Origin: Sphingobacterium chungjuense
GTDB taxonomy: Bacteria > Bacteroidota > Bacteroidia > Sphingobacteriales > Sphingobacteriaceae
Length of the DNA: 64,000 nt
Direction: 5' to 3'
Assembly (NCBI RefSeq): GCF_011316935.1
Contig: NZ_WLYS01000005.1
Coordinates: 1 to 64,000, forward strand
Part shown: one piece after another, positions 8,556-18,613 of the stretch
Position numbering within the stretch: position 1 is the stretch's first letter
Layout of the letters: the number at the start of each line of letters is the position of its first letter
Position numbers and translations under genes: made by a program
Notes under the pieces: model-generated
The model's input: only the letters and a program-made list of their open reading frames with translations
Database searches by the model: none
What the model was told of the DNA's origin: nothing

Positions 8556-9689
8556 ATGTTCATGATTTTCACATTGAATCGTTTTTACTGCCTAACCCTT
8601 GTAGGGATTGCTGGTATTTTAATATTTTCCTGTCAAGATTCAGAAAGCAATAGTAAAGCACAATTTAGTGCTGAACCAGCTATTCAGAAATTTCAATTAA
8701 GCGCTGAGCAAGCGAAAACAATCTTTGATATGCCGGTTCACTGTATTACGGTAGAATATCCGAATAAGCTAGGGCAATCTATTGGTAGCGATTCCGATCT
8801 AAAGCCGCCACGCGTCTTGCGACCGATATTCTATGGCTGTTACGACTGGCATTCTTCGGTACATGGTTATTGGTCTATCGTTAAATTAATGAAATCATTT
8901 AACGATCTGGATCAGCAAGGTGAGGTACGTGCTACATTAAACACGTTAATTACCGATAAGAATGCAGCTATTGAAAAATCTTTTTTTGAGGATAAAAACA
9001 ATCTTTCTTTTGAGCGTACGTACGGCTGGGCTTGGTTGTTTAAGTTGCAAGAAGAACTGATTACTTGGAATGATGCCGATGCTAAAAGATGGAGCCAATC
9101 CTTGCAACCGATGGTGGATCTTTTGCGCGGTAAATTATTAGATTACTTACCTAAATTAGTTTATCCCATACGTAGTGGTAAGCATGATAATACGGCATTC
9201 GGATTGTCCTTGATGTACGATTATGCTCTCACGGCGAAAGATAAGGCATTGGCCGATGCCATTACAGAGCATGCGATACGCTTGTATCAAGAGGATAAAA
9301 ACTGTGATTTCTCCTATGAGCCGAGCGGATCAGACTTTCTCTCACCATGTTTGGAAGAAGCTTACCTCATGAGTAAAGTGTTAGATACTAAAGCCTATAA
9401 AACTTGGCTCAACGAATTTTTACCCCAAATGTACCGTGAAGACTTTAAGTTGGAACCAGCTATTGTCAAAGATCGGACTGATGGACAATTGGTACATCTT
9501 GATGGCCTAAATTATAGTCGTGCAGCTTGTCTTTATGGTATAGCGCATCAAGTTCCAGAGCTTGCGCATCTGCGAGAAGTGGCAGACGCGCATTTAGCTT
9601 TTACCTTGCCTAATCTCGGTAAGGATGATGATTACATGGGGTCACATTGGTTAGGCACCTTCGCACTATATGCGATCACGCATCAATAA
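8556..9689 (+). CDS. DUF2891 family lipoprotein
   Basis: The N-terminus is a lipoprotein signal peptide with lipobox ILIFSC and lipidated Cys26. The body fits DUF2891, with CYDWHSSVHGYWS near residue 90, RTYGWAWLFKLQ and late GSHWLGTFALYA motifs. The Trp/His-rich conserved motifs suggest an alpha-helical toroid enzyme-like fold, but no reaction is established for the family. Met3 at 8562 is an equally good start. It stands alone, followed by a convergent small gene only 6 bases away. Confidence 0.85.
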   Translation: MFMIFTLNRFYCLTLVGIAGILIFSCQDSESNSKAQFSAEPAIQKFQLSAEQAKTIFDMPVHCITVEYPNKLGQSIGSDSDLKPPRVLRPIFYGCYDWHSSVHGYWSIVKLMKSFNDLDQQGEVRATLNTLITDKNAAIEKSFFEDKNNLSFERTYGWAWLFKLQEELITWNDADAKRWSQSLQPMVDLLRGKLLDYLPKLVYPIRSGKHDNTAFGLSLMYDYALTAKDKALADAITEHAIRLYQEDKNCDFSYEPSGSDFLSPCLEEAYLMSKVLDTKAYKTWLNEFLPQMYREDFKLEPAIVKDRTDGQLVHLDGLNYSRAACLYGIAHQVPELAHLREVADAHLAFTLPNLGKDDDYMGSHWLGTFALYAITHQ

Positions 9690-9695
9690 ATAGTG

Positions 9696-9974
9696 TTAGC
9701 AGGCGAGGGGAATCAACGTGTTGTCCTCGCCTAATTCTACGGCTACCAATTGTACTGTTGTAAATCCGTCATCATGTGAAATGATGCGCGACAAATTTAC
9801 GCCTTTGCGCGCAAGACTATTTAATACTGCAGTTCTAAAGGCGGCCTTTTGCGTGCCCCAAGAAGCATTTCGGACAAGATCGTTGTTTAAGTTTACCAGT
9901 TCCTTGATAGAGTAGTGGTGAAAATTTTGAACCAGATGCTGGTAAAGTTCGTGTGGAGTTTGCATACAATACAA
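9696..9974 (-). CDS. Hypothetical protein, 92 aa
   Basis: I do not recognise this family. It has a predicted helical first half (HELYQHLVQNFHHYSIKELV) and a more beta-like, acidic second half ending LGEDNTLIPLAC. There is no signal peptide or membrane segment. Met4 (9965) is an alternative start. It lies convergent to the DUF2891 gene with a 6-base gap, and the strand is otherwise unoccupied here, so a real gene is likely. Confidence 0.6.
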   Translation of the reverse strand: MYCMQTPHELYQHLVQNFHHYSIKELVNLNNDLVRNASWGTQKAAFRTAVLNSLARKGVNLSRIISHDDGFTTVQLVAVELGEDNTLIPLAC

Positions 9975-10145
9975 TTCTTAAAGGTGAAACCATCAATCGT
10001 ATTCTGAACGGCCATTTAATCTGTTTTGGAATAGTTCCCGTATTAATAAGACCACCGTGGTTTGACTAACTCGGTTGGTATTGCACCGTGCAATTCTGAA
10101 TACTCTACAAACTTAGTAGACTATTCGTTATTCTCCAAAAAAACT

Positions 10146-11024
10146 TTAAAATAATTTGTCAGCATTTGGTAATTTCAGATTCAAATCAAATGTCTTATTC
10201 ATCAATTTGATGAAATGATCAGCAAGGAGCGGAGATTCTTCTTCCATATTTTGGTGAATGAAGAAATACAATTTCTGCAAACCAGCCTTTCGCCATTCAC
10301 TAATGCGTGCTATCCACTCATCCAGTCGAGTGTAATCCGATGGTGCATTGGCTCCGACATAGCGCACGAATGCGATTGGCGTCGTAAGGCGCATATGCAA
10401 TAAATCTCGTCGTCCTGCCGTATCTACAATGACATTGGTTTTATTTGTTTTCTCCAGCAAAGCGTAATAACGCTCGGCTACTTCCTTATCTGCAAACCAG
10501 CTTTCGTTGCGCACTTCTACCGCTAAGGGATAGCCAGCAGGGAAGTTTTCTAGAAAAGATTCCAGACGATCAAAATCTTTAGGTTTGTAATTATCGTGCA
10601 TTTGAAGAAATGCCATACCCAACTTCTCTTCAAACAACACGGTTGAATCTACAAATGCTTTTACCTTTTCATCTGTATTTAGCAGGCGGCCATAGTGACT
10701 AATCGACTGGGGGATTTTTGGGAAAAACTTAAAATCTTTACCTGTTTTATCTTTCCAAGTTTCTACTTGATCCTTAGAGGGAGAGTTATAAAATGTGGCA
10801 TTCAACTCGATCGAATTAAATTTCGTGGCATAATATGCCAATTCATCTTTGGTGCCTCTCGGATAAAATCCTTTCAATTCCTTTTTGTTCCATTTGGCGC
10901 AGCCAACATATACTTCAAAAGGCTCATCAGATTGATGCGCTTTTAGCAATTCTAGGGTAGCAGAAGGGGTTTTTGGTAAAGAAAAATCAATGGAAGAAGG
11001 GTCTGTAACGCTGCCAAATTTCAT
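10146..11024 (-). CDS. DUF72 (YecE-like) family protein
   Basis: The 292-residue protein shows the DUF72 TIM-barrel pattern: VGCAKWNKKELKGFYPRGT near residue 40, FNSIELNATFYN, FKFFPKIPQSISH, and a late LYFFIHQNMEEESP motif. DUF72 proteins are found throughout bacteria and have no agreed biochemical role. It is divergent from guaA, sharing the 83-bp region between them. Confidence 0.88.
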   Translation of the reverse strand: MKFGSVTDPSSIDFSLPKTPSATLELLKAHQSDEPFEVYVGCAKWNKKELKGFYPRGTKDELAYYATKFNSIELNATFYNSPSKDQVETWKDKTGKDFKFFPKIPQSISHYGRLLNTDEKVKAFVDSTVLFEEKLGMAFLQMHDNYKPKDFDRLESFLENFPAGYPLAVEVRNESWFADKEVAERYYALLEKTNKTNVIVDTAGRRDLLHMRLTTPIAFVRYVGANAPSDYTRLDEWIARISEWRKAGLQKLYFFIHQNMEEESPLLADHFIKLMNKTFDLNLKLPNADKLF

Positions 11025-11095
11025 GTCTATTTATTTTGAAAAGTGTAAATGCTAAGGTAAGAAGAATTCGCCGTGTAAAAATCATCCTGAATATG

Positions 11096-11103
11096 TAACT
11101 TTG
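11096..11103 (+). promoter_or_regulatory. Promoter -7 box of guaA (leaderless arrangement)
   Basis: TAACTTTG matches the Bacteroidota consensus TAnnTTTG and ends only 4 bases before the guaA ATG. Because transcription normally starts a few bases after this box, the mRNA would begin at or next to the start codon. A -33 TTG at the usual distance was not clear. Confidence 0.6.
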
Positions 11104-11107
11104 CGCC

Positions 11108-12658
11108 ATGTCAGAAAAAATTATTATCCTCGATTTTGGGTCACAATATACGCAGTTGATCGCGCGTCGTGTGCGCGAACTGAATGTGTATTGTGAAATT
11201 CATCCATTTAATAACATTCCTGCCTTCGATGAGACGGTTAAAGGCATTATTTTTTCAGGTAGCCCTTATTCGGTTCGTCAGGAAGATGCACCACAGGTAG
11301 ATTATGCTACCATGATGCGCGATTATCCTGTTTTAGGTGTTTGTTATGGTGCCCAATATCTAGCACAACATTCTGGCGGTGAAGTATTGCCTTCCGAAAT
11401 TCGTGAATACGGAAGAGCAAATTTATTATTTGTTGATCAGGAAAACCCGTTGCTGACTGGCATTCCGACACAATCACAGGTGTGGATGTCGCACGGAGAT
11501 ACGATTAAAGATGTGCCTGCTACCTTTCGCGTAATCGCCAGTACGGATAAAGTACGCGTAGCAGCCTATCATATCGAAGGTACGCGCACGTATGGAATTC
11601 AATTTCACCCTGAAGTAACGCATAGTACAGACGGTCAAGTTTTGGTGAAGAATTTTGTGGTTAATATCTGTGGATGTACGCAAGATTGGACGGCTGATGC
11701 TTTCGTAGAGATGACTATTGCCGATCTGAAAACACAATTGGGTGACGATCACGTCATCATGGCGCTATCGGGTGGTGTTGATTCTACAGTAGCGGCTGTG
11801 CTATTGCATCATGCGATCGGTGATAAGTTGCACTGTTTCTTTGTTGATCACGGTTTATTGCGCAAAAATGAATTCCAAGAGGTATTGGATTCGTACGAGC
11901 ACATGGGCTTGAATATTAAAGGTGTCAATGCGAAAGACCAATTTTATAGCAAATTGGCCGGCGTTTCTGACCCAGAACAAAAACGTAAAATCATTGGTGC
12001 ATCTTTCATTGATGTATTTGATGATGCAGCAAAACAGATCCAAGCTGAATTGCCGGATGGCGTAGAAGCAAAATGGTTGGGTCAAGGTACGATCTATCCA
12101 GATGTCATCGAGTCCATCTCGGTGAATGGTCCATCGGCTACGATCAAATCGCATCACAATGTGGGCGGATTGCCAGATTATATGAAACTGAATGTCATTG
12201 AGCCCCTAAGAACCTTGTTCAAAGATGAGGTAAGACGCGTAGGAAAGACGTTGGAAGTAGATCCTAAAATCTTAGGAAGACATCCTTTCCCTGGTCCAGG
12301 CTTCGGTATTCGTATTTTAGGGGATGTAACGGCAGAAAAGGTACGGATTTTGCAAGAAGCTGATGACATCTACATTCGTAATCTTCGTGAGTCGGGTTGG
12401 TATGATAAGATCTGGCAAGCTGGTACGATTTTCTTGCCAGTACAATCCGTTGGTGTCATGGGAGATGAGCGTACGTACGAACATGTGGTCGCTTTGCGTG
12501 CTGTAGGTTCTTTGGATGGTATGACGGCAGACTGGATTCATTTGCCATACGACTTGTTAGCAAAGATTTCTAACGAGATCATCAACCACGTCAAAGGTAT
12601 CAACCGCGTCGTATACGATATTAGTTCAAAACCACCTGCAACCATTGAGTGGGAATAA
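11108..12658 (+). CDS. guaA: GMP synthase (glutamine-hydrolysing)
   Basis: It converts XMP to GMP using glutamine and ATP. The 516 residues contain the class I amidotransferase triad (Cys79 in GVCYGAQY, His167 and Glu169 in FHPEV). The PP-loop ATP-pyrophosphatase motif is SGGVDS (221-226). The C-terminal dimerisation domain carries PFPGPG and ends PPATIEWE. Length and end match the family. The lipoprotein gene downstream starts 13 bases after the stop, so the two may be one transcript. Confidence 0.98.
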   Translation: MSEKIIILDFGSQYTQLIARRVRELNVYCEIHPFNNIPAFDETVKGIIFSGSPYSVRQEDAPQVDYATMMRDYPVLGVCYGAQYLAQHSGGEVLPSEIREYGRANLLFVDQENPLLTGIPTQSQVWMSHGDTIKDVPATFRVIASTDKVRVAAYHIEGTRTYGIQFHPEVTHSTDGQVLVKNFVVNICGCTQDWTADAFVEMTIADLKTQLGDDHVIMALSGGVDSTVAAVLLHHAIGDKLHCFFVDHGLLRKNEFQEVLDSYEHMGLNIKGVNAKDQFYSKLAGVSDPEQKRKIIGASFIDVFDDAAKQIQAELPDGVEAKWLGQGTIYPDVIESISVNGPSATIKSHHNVGGLPDYMKLNVIEPLRTLFKDEVRRVGKTLEVDPKILGRHPFPGPGFGIRILGDVTAEKVRILQEADDIYIRNLRESGWYDKIWQAGTIFLPVQSVGVMGDERTYEHVVALRAVGSLDGMTADWIHLPYDLLAKISNEIINHVKGINRVVYDISSKPPATIEWE

Positions 12659-12671
12659 AATTAAAACAAAA

Positions 12672-13934
12672 ATGAAGTGTACTTATCTAATAGGTTTTTT
12701 TGCAGCTGCTTTGGCAGTATCATCTTGTTCACCAAAAACGACAACAGGCGTTTTGCGTGCGCCTGGCCAATCGACGGGAAGAGTAGATGGCAAAAACGAT
12801 CAATCAGAGGCTGATCGTGAAGATAAGTCGCGAGATACAGAAGTAGCGGTTAGTAGCAAAGCGAGAATGTATCCTGGCGGTACGATTGCTTTGCTTTTGC
12901 CATTTCAATTAGATCGTGTAGCATCTAGCGCGGTATCAGAAGAGGATGTGAAACGATCTGCTTTAGCGCTGGATTTTTACCAAGGTTTTCAGATGGGTTT
13001 GCAGCAGACTGCAAAATCGAATAAACGGGTCGAATTGCAGGTGTTGGATTCGAGAGATAACGCTGGGCATAATGCTAATTTGGCGCTCTCACAAGAGATT
13101 AAAGAAGCAAGTTTAATCGTTGGTCCGATTTATCCGGCCGAAATCAAAGCATTCAGCGCAAGTTTGCCTCCTAATAAACGGGTATTGCAAGTAAATCCAT
13201 TGGCAGCTACCATGCCGACTGAGTTTAATTTGCCAAACTTAGTATCTGTAACGCCACCGATTAGTATTCATATGCGCGCCATATCTGCTGAGTTAGCCAA
13301 AAGTTACAAGGAAGGCGATGTTATTTTGATCTACAACTCAGCCAACAGCGATCACCAACAGTTTATCCAAGGGTTCCCGGCCGATATTAAAGAGCGTTTG
13401 CCTTATGCCGAGGTTATTTCGGTATCATCGCCATCAGAGCTAAACGACAAATTGAATTCACGCGTGGTTTATCACGTTGTTAGCGGTACTACGGATAGGA
13501 ATCAGCTCAAAGCTATGCTTAATGTGATGGATGAGCGCTCACTGTCTGATAATTTGGAGTTTCGTCTGTACGGGCATCCACTTTGGAGCCGAGTAGATTT
13601 TAGTTCATACAGCAACTTTACCTTTTATCGTCCAGTTATTACTTCTGAGAGTCATCTAAATCCACTGTCATCAGCTGCACGAGATTTTCAGTCTGCATAC
13701 AAGAATGCGTACAGTGTAGATCCATCGGATCATGCCTATAAAGGATATGATTCGGGTAGATATTTTGGCAATTTATTGCAGAAATATGGATCAGATTATG
13801 CGGAATACATCAACAAAGAAACGTTTGAAGGTTTGTATAGCAATTACAAATTCAATCGTAATGACCGTTGGGGTTACGTGAATTTTGGAGTAAGCCTAAT
13901 GGAATATCGCTTCGGGCAATTTCAAGCTCGCTAA
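12672..13934 (+). CDS. Lipoprotein with type 1 periplasmic-binding-protein fold
   Basis: I chose the ATG at 12672 because it opens directly on a lipoprotein signal peptide with lipobox AVSSC (Cys19). The 420-residue product then has a Ser/Asp-rich linker (about 20-60). The rest resembles branched-chain amino acid/LpoA-type binding proteins (IALLLPF, DFYQGFQMGL, LIVGPIYPAE, GYDSGRYFGNLL). Related proteins in the phylum often carry an N-terminal LysM domain; none is visible here. It probably faces the periplasm. Ligand binding or control of cell-wall synthesis are both possible. Confidence 0.75.
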   Translation: MKCTYLIGFFAAALAVSSCSPKTTTGVLRAPGQSTGRVDGKNDQSEADREDKSRDTEVAVSSKARMYPGGTIALLLPFQLDRVASSAVSEEDVKRSALALDFYQGFQMGLQQTAKSNKRVELQVLDSRDNAGHNANLALSQEIKEASLIVGPIYPAEIKAFSASLPPNKRVLQVNPLAATMPTEFNLPNLVSVTPPISIHMRAISAELAKSYKEGDVILIYNSANSDHQQFIQGFPADIKERLPYAEVISVSSPSELNDKLNSRVVYHVVSGTTDRNQLKAMLNVMDERSLSDNLEFRLYGHPLWSRVDFSSYSNFTFYRPVITSESHLNPLSSAARDFQSAYKNAYSVDPSDHAYKGYDSGRYFGNLLQKYGSDYAEYINKETFEGLYSNYKFNRNDRWGYVNFGVSLMEYRFGQFQAR

Positions 13935-13943
13935 GAATAGGAT

Positions 13944-15116
13944 ATGCTGGAAAAACGGGTGATGCATCAAATCCGGAATGCCGTTAAGGCGCTGGAGGGT
14001 TATCAGTATGGCGAGCCACTGTCGCGATTTCTGACAAAGTTCTACAAATCGAATCGTCAAATGGGTTCGACTGATAGACGCGTGACATCACGTCTTTGCT
14101 ACAATTACTTTCGACTTGGTCGCGCATTTACAGATCTAGCTATAGAGGAGAAGTTGGTCATCGCGGAGTTTTTGTGCGAGCAGCAAAGCGATGTGGTGGC
14201 CGTTCATTATCCTGCATGGAATTCGGAGATTACCAAATCAGTCACTGAAAAAATTGCTCTGGTCGAAGAACGCTATGGCAAATTCATCCACGAAGTTTTC
14301 CCTGAGCTAACGAACTTGTCTTCTGCCATAGACCCAGCTGAATTTTTGCCTAGCTTATTTATACAGCCCAAATTATTTATTCGGGTAAAACGCGAAAAGC
14401 TAGCTGAAGTATTGCAGATATTGAAACGTGCTGAGGTGGCTCATGCACATTTAGGTGAGCAAACAATTGCTTTTCCAAATGGATTTAATGTCGCTAGTAT
14501 TCGCAAGATAGATGGTATGTACGAAGTACAGGATCTTTCTTCGCAAAAAACTCAATCCGATTTTCGTCTGCAAGCGGATCAGAAGTGGTGGGATTGCTGT
14601 GCTGCTTCCGGAGGAAAATCATTAATGCTACTGGATCGTTGTCCAGATATCCAGTTATTAGTTTCCGATGTGCGATTTACGATCTTGCGCAATTTGGAAG
14701 AGCGCTTTCAGCAAGCCGGCTTTCGACCAACAGATTACCGCCAAAAGATCTTAGATTTGTCCAAACCTGTCACTTATTTGATGCAAGGCGAGCAATTCGA
14801 TGGCATTTTGGTAGACGCTCCTTGTAGTGGTTCGGGCACTTGGGGTCGAACGCCTGAAATGATGGTGCAGTTTGATCCAACATCTCTGAAACGTTTTACA
14901 GACTTACAGCGCAATATCACAAAAAATGTCCTCCCGTTTTTGAAGTCAGGAGGACAGCTTATTTATATAACTTGTTCGGTATTTTCCGAAGAAAACGAAG
15001 GGATGACTAACTATATCCAACAAGATCTCGGTTTGAAATTAACCAAACAAGAACATTTGCTAGGTTATAATGACCAAGCAGATTCCATGTATGTAGCTCA
15101 CTTTCAGAAAGTCTAA
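13944..15116 (+). CDS. RsmB/NOP-type RNA m5C methyltransferase
   Basis: The 390-residue enzyme uses SAM to methylate cytosine-C5 in RNA. The SAM-binding start WDCCAASGGKSL is at about 216-227. The family Cys pair is present: Cys294 in DAPCSGSGTWGR and the catalytic Cys344 in ITCSVFSEEN. An N-terminal NusB-like or PUA-like helical section precedes it. rRNA is the likely substrate, but the exact base is not predictable. It follows the lipoprotein gene by 9 bases. Confidence 0.9.
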   Translation: MLEKRVMHQIRNAVKALEGYQYGEPLSRFLTKFYKSNRQMGSTDRRVTSRLCYNYFRLGRAFTDLAIEEKLVIAEFLCEQQSDVVAVHYPAWNSEITKSVTEKIALVEERYGKFIHEVFPELTNLSSAIDPAEFLPSLFIQPKLFIRVKREKLAEVLQILKRAEVAHAHLGEQTIAFPNGFNVASIRKIDGMYEVQDLSSQKTQSDFRLQADQKWWDCCAASGGKSLMLLDRCPDIQLLVSDVRFTILRNLEERFQQAGFRPTDYRQKILDLSKPVTYLMQGEQFDGILVDAPCSGSGTWGRTPEMMVQFDPTSLKRFTDLQRNITKNVLPFLKSGGQLIYITCSVFSEENEGMTNYIQQDLGLKLTKQEHLLGYNDQADSMYVAHFQKV

Positions 15117-15125
15117 AATAAGCGT

Positions 15126-15596
15126 CTAATCTTCTTCCTCATCAGCAGGGATGACCAATACCGGGCATTTCGATTTTCGAACGACAGATTCTGCCACTGA
15201 TCCTGACAAGAAATGATCGAATCCAGTCCGCCCATTCGTGCCCATAATAATCAGATCTGCTTGCCATTCTGCTGCTGTCGTCAATATTTCATCGCGCACC
15301 GTACCTACGGTGTTAAATATCTGCACTTCTTTGGCTCCTGAAAATTGACTACGAAGACTTTCTAAACGCCGTTCCGCCGCATTGTGTTGTACTTCAGACA
15401 CTTCGGGTACCACGATTGCTTGTTGTCCTAATAAGGGGTCTGCACCAAAGCTAGCTGGTGCTGTTACTGGTGTCACAGTCAATAGCGCTAATGTCGATTG
15501 CCATCCATCAACCAGTTGTTTGGCATATGCTGCTGCTTTATCAGAACAGGGACTATCGTCCAATGCGATCAGTATTCTTTCAAATTTGTTCTCCAT
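15126..15596 (-). CDS. Universal stress protein (UspA family)
   Basis: A single Usp domain of 156 residues starts ERILIALDDSPCS and ends with the ATP-binding signature GTNGRTGFDHFLSGSVAE followed by CPVLVIP. The intact G-2X-G-9X-G(S) pattern implies nucleotide binding. It is cytosolic. The gene is convergent with the methyltransferase gene, 9 bases apart, with no clear terminator hairpin between them. Confidence 0.92.
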   Translation of the reverse strand: MENKFERILIALDDSPCSDKAAAYAKQLVDGWQSTLALLTVTPVTAPASFGADPLLGQQAIVVPEVSEVQHNAAERRLESLRSQFSGAKEVQIFNTVGTVRDEILTTAAEWQADLIIMGTNGRTGFDHFLSGSVAESVVRKSKCPVLVIPADEEED

Positions 15597-15733
15597 TACC
15601 TAAGTAGCTTTAGTTATCTACTTAATAACACAAGCGATCGGGTAATTTGTTTGTTTTTGCATTACTAAAAATTGGGAGATATTAAGGAAAATCATCTTAG
15701 GAAGTAATCACAAATTACCAGTAACTTGCCGTA

Positions 15734-16525
15734 ATGAAAAAACAAGCCGTTTGTAGTTTATCCGTGATTCCGCTTCGGTCGGAACCCTCGCATCGTAGTG
15801 AGCAAGTTTCCCAATTACTTTTTGGAGAATACTTTAGTGTATTGGAAGAGCGAGAGGATTGGATCATGATAAAATGTGCCGATCCGGCCTACGAAGGTTG
15901 GATACAACGCGGTCAATATGCCACGATAGCGGAAAGTTCCAACGATTTTCATATTGTTGACGTATGTGATGCCCTAGTGCAGATAGGCGATCATAAGCCA
16001 TTTCCACTGCTGCACGGGTGTGTCTTGCCAAGTGCAGAACAACTGGTGTTAGATGAAGCAGCTTGCCGAATAGAAGGATCATTGCGCAAACCTTCGTTGT
16101 TAGACTTTGCGGACGAATTCCCAAAATTAATTGATTATTACCTCGGTGCGCCTTATTTGTGGGGCGGTCGCAGCCGCTTTGGCATAGATTGCTCCGGTCT
16201 GGTGCAACTAATCTATCGACATTTCGCGATTTCACTTTACAGAGATGCTTCTCAGCAAGCTTCTCAAGGAGACGTGGTCGATTTTTTGCAAGAAGTAAGA
16301 TCAGGTGATTTGGCCTTTTTTGATAATGAAGAAGGGCATATTATGCATGTCGGAATATTGATCGATAAGGAAACAATTTTACATGCGTCAAGCTCTGTAC
16401 GAATTGATCGCATTGATACCACAGGTATTTATCATAGCGAACTGAAAACATATACGCATCGCTTGCGCATCATTAAACGGATGCTCACAGATGAGCTGTT
16501 AAAACCAGAAGATCCTGTTAAATAA
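15734..16525 (+). CDS. NlpC/P60 (C40) peptidase with N-terminal SH3-like region
   Basis: The 263-residue protein has an SH3b-type region (about 1-65), a linker, and an NlpC/P60 domain. The catalytic triad is Cys153 (GIDCSGLV), His205 (MHVGIL) and His217 (ILHASS). No signal peptide is present, so it should be cytosolic. That suits enzymes cutting gamma-D-Glu-diamino-acid bonds in recycled murein peptides (YkfC type), rather than a secreted hydrolase. Three peptide transporters in the same window fit this role, which is inference. Confidence 0.85.
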   Translation: MKKQAVCSLSVIPLRSEPSHRSEQVSQLLFGEYFSVLEEREDWIMIKCADPAYEGWIQRGQYATIAESSNDFHIVDVCDALVQIGDHKPFPLLHGCVLPSAEQLVLDEAACRIEGSLRKPSLLDFADEFPKLIDYYLGAPYLWGGRSRFGIDCSGLVQLIYRHFAISLYRDASQQASQGDVVDFLQEVRSGDLAFFDNEEGHIMHVGILIDKETILHASSSVRIDRIDTTGIYHSELKTYTHRLRIIKRMLTDELLKPEDPVK

Positions 16526-16552
16526 TTATTCAACAGGATCTTTAGATCTTTT
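16511..16552 (+). terminator. Rho-independent terminator after NlpC/P60 gene
   Basis: A 9-bp perfect stem, GATCCTGTT (16511-16519) with AACAGGATC (16532-16540), is followed by a T-rich stretch. The stem starts inside the last codons of the peptidase gene and also separates it from the convergent aminotransferase gene. Confidence 0.7.
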
Positions 16553-16567
16553 TTCGGAAATCCTACG

Positions 16568-17776
16568 TTATGCTGATGTAGTCGTTCTTCCCGGATAAGC
16601 GGCTAACGCTTTTTCCAAACAGACTAAGGCTTTCTTCAACTCGTCGGTATGCAATACATAGGCCAGACGAACCTCGTCTTTTCCGGCATCACTTGAGCTA
16701 TAAAAGCCTGCTGCTGGTGCCATCATCACTGTTTCGTTTTCGTACTCGAATGATTCTAGCATCCATTGGCAGAACTTATCCGAATTATCAATCGGAAAGC
16801 GAGCTACTACGTAAAATGCGCCTCCTGGGTTAGGACAGAATACACCAGGCAAAGCATTCAATCCGGCTACCAACAAATCTCGTCTTTCCGTATATTCTTC
16901 TAAAACCTCATCAAAATAAGTTTGTGGCGTATCTACCGCGGCTGTCGCCGCAATCTGCGCTACGGCAGGAGGAGATAAGCGTGCTTGGGCAAACTTCAAT
17001 GCGACTTGGTATAACTCTTTATTTTTGGTAATCAAACATCCCAATCGTGCACCACAAGCAGAATAACGCTTGGAAACCGTATCAAATATCACCACATGGT
17101 TTTCTAATCCATCCAAATGCATCGGTGAGATGAATTCTTTACCGTCATAACAGAATTCACGATAAGCTTCATCCGCAAAGAGATATAAATCGTATTTCAA
17201 GCAAAGCACTTTCAACGCTTCTAACTCTTCCCGTGAGTATAAGTAACCGGTTGGATTGTTTGGGTTACAGATCACAATGGCTTTAGTTTTGTCGTTGATG
17301 ACTTTCTCAAAGGCTGCAATGCTTGGCAATGCGAATCCATCTTCGATGTGCGACATGATCGGGCGGATCACCACATCTGCCGGACAAGCAAAACCATTGT
17401 AATTCGCATAGAAAGGTTCTGGAATAATGATTTCATCGCCGGGATTTAAGCAAGCTTGCATCGCGATCGAGATCGCTTCTGATCCACCATTGGTTACTAA
17501 GATCTGATTCGCCGTGACATTGTAGGCCAATTTATTATAGTATTCAACCAACTTATTGCGATACGTACTCGTGCCTTCAGAAGGTGTATACGCCCACACA
17601 TCAAAATCAATATCACGAATAGCTTGCAGCATGCCGGCTGGTGTCTTGATGTCAGGTTGACCGATGTTTAGGTGATATATTTTTTTTCCATCTTTCTTTG
17701 CCTGATCGGCAAAAGGCGTCAGCTTACGGATAGGAGAAGCGGGCATCTGATGTCCGCGCGATGATATAGTTGGCAT
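16568..17776 (-). CDS. PLP-dependent aminotransferase, class I/II
   Basis: This 402-residue fold-type I enzyme resembles AspC/AlaA-like aminotransferases. It shows GQPDIKTP near residue 40, the PLP phosphate region NGGSEAIS, and the ring-binding NPNNPTG near 171. The ADEAYREF motif follows, then the Schiff-base Lys236 in TVSKRYSACGARLG. The amino-acid substrate cannot be set from sequence alone. It is separated from neighbours by terminators on both sides and is probably monocistronic. Confidence 0.9.
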   Translation of the reverse strand: MPTISSRGHQMPASPIRKLTPFADQAKKDGKKIYHLNIGQPDIKTPAGMLQAIRDIDFDVWAYTPSEGTSTYRNKLVEYYNKLAYNVTANQILVTNGGSEAISIAMQACLNPGDEIIIPEPFYANYNGFACPADVVIRPIMSHIEDGFALPSIAAFEKVINDKTKAIVICNPNNPTGYLYSREELEALKVLCLKYDLYLFADEAYREFCYDGKEFISPMHLDGLENHVVIFDTVSKRYSACGARLGCLITKNKELYQVALKFAQARLSPPAVAQIAATAAVDTPQTYFDEVLEEYTERRDLLVAGLNALPGVFCPNPGGAFYVVARFPIDNSDKFCQWMLESFEYENETVMMAPAAGFYSSSDAGKDEVRLAYVLHTDELKKALVCLEKALAAYPGRTTTSA

Positions 17777-17870
17777 AGTACTGTTTAATTTTGCGCTAAG
17801 TTACTAAATTCAGTGTTTAGGAAGTTGAGAGAGTTAACAAAGTTGATAAGGAAGTTGATAAACAAAAAAA

Positions 17871-17893
17871 GCTACTCTTATTAAAAGAGTAGC
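17871..17893 (-). terminator. Terminator of the DUF1573 gene
   Basis: GCTACTCTT (17871-17879) pairs perfectly with AAGAGTAGC (17885-17893). On the minus strand the stem is followed by a run of T, and it lies 31 bases beyond the DUF1573 stop. Confidence 0.8.
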
Positions 17894-17923
17894 TTCTAGC
17901 TGTATTTTAATGCGCAGAGTTCT

Positions 17924-18298
17924 TTATTCTACGTTCCCTTTGATGGTCAAATTTTTAACCGGTGTATTGGTGTTGGATTTAACGATAAATGATTTTGTAA
18001 ACGGACCTTTCACACTGGCGTCGTACGTCACGTTGATGGCACCAGTATCGCCTGGCTTAACAGGTGCTTTGGTAAAATCCGCTACCGAACATCCGCAAGT
18101 TGGTCTTACCTCCGAGATAATGATCGGCGAATCACCGCTATTGGTGAAAGTAAATTCGTACGATGCAGGCTTGTTGTGTGGAATCTTACCGAAATCGTGT
18201 GTCTCTGTATTAAAATTAAATGTGCCTTGTACCAACGACATCGATGTCAATGCTACGACGGCTACTAATGCTACAATTACACTGCTTATCTTTTTCAT
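17924..18298 (-). CDS. DUF1573 secreted protein, 124 aa
   Basis: The ATG at 18298 opens a Sec signal peptide (MKKISSVIVALVAVVALTS, cleavage near residue 25). An upstream TTG in frame is less likely because it lies beside the promoter's predicted start. The mature part is a single Ig-like DUF1573 domain with the usual HDFGKI, FTNSGDSPI and PTCGCS motifs. The domain resembles MSP/ASPM-type beta sandwiches and is common in exported Bacteroidota proteins; its role is unknown. Confidence 0.88.
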   Translation of the reverse strand: MKKISSVIVALVAVVALTSMSLVQGTFNFNTETHDFGKIPHNKPASYEFTFTNSGDSPIIISEVRPTCGCSVADFTKAPVKPGDTGAINVTYDASVKGPFTKSFIVKSNTNTPVKNLTIKGNVE

Positions 18299-18340
18299 CT
18301 TAACTAGTTGTTTTACGTTTATTCTCTTCAATTCTTAGAC

Positions 18341-18348
18341 CAAAAGTA
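18341..18348 (-). promoter_or_regulatory. -7 box upstream of DUF1573 gene
   Basis: On the minus strand this reads TACTTTTG, matching TAnnTTTG. It ends 42 bases before the chosen ATG. Confidence 0.5.
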
Positions 18349-18613
18349 TATTTTTGAGTTGGTAAATTGTATTTTTTCGGCTTTTACATATAGAAATATT
18401 ACACTATGTGGACGCAACACGAATCACTTTTATTTTTGATTTGGGTTGTAGTAAGCTCGCATCAGGCTAGAAATGTGTGATCATCAGTACGATAACCATT
18501 TCAGGTTTCGTATTGGTTTTCCATCAAAAAATCTGTAATTTTATTTTACTGTATTTGGGACGTGCAAGCGCGATTTAGTGTAATGCACACATCTATATAT
18601 TTCATCTAATTCT

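Noticed and set aside
10050..10110. Small inverted repeats (ACCACcGTGGT, TTGCAccgTGCAA) downstream of the DUF72 gene
   Set aside because: The arms are only five bases, lack T-runs and have no consistent position relative to genes.
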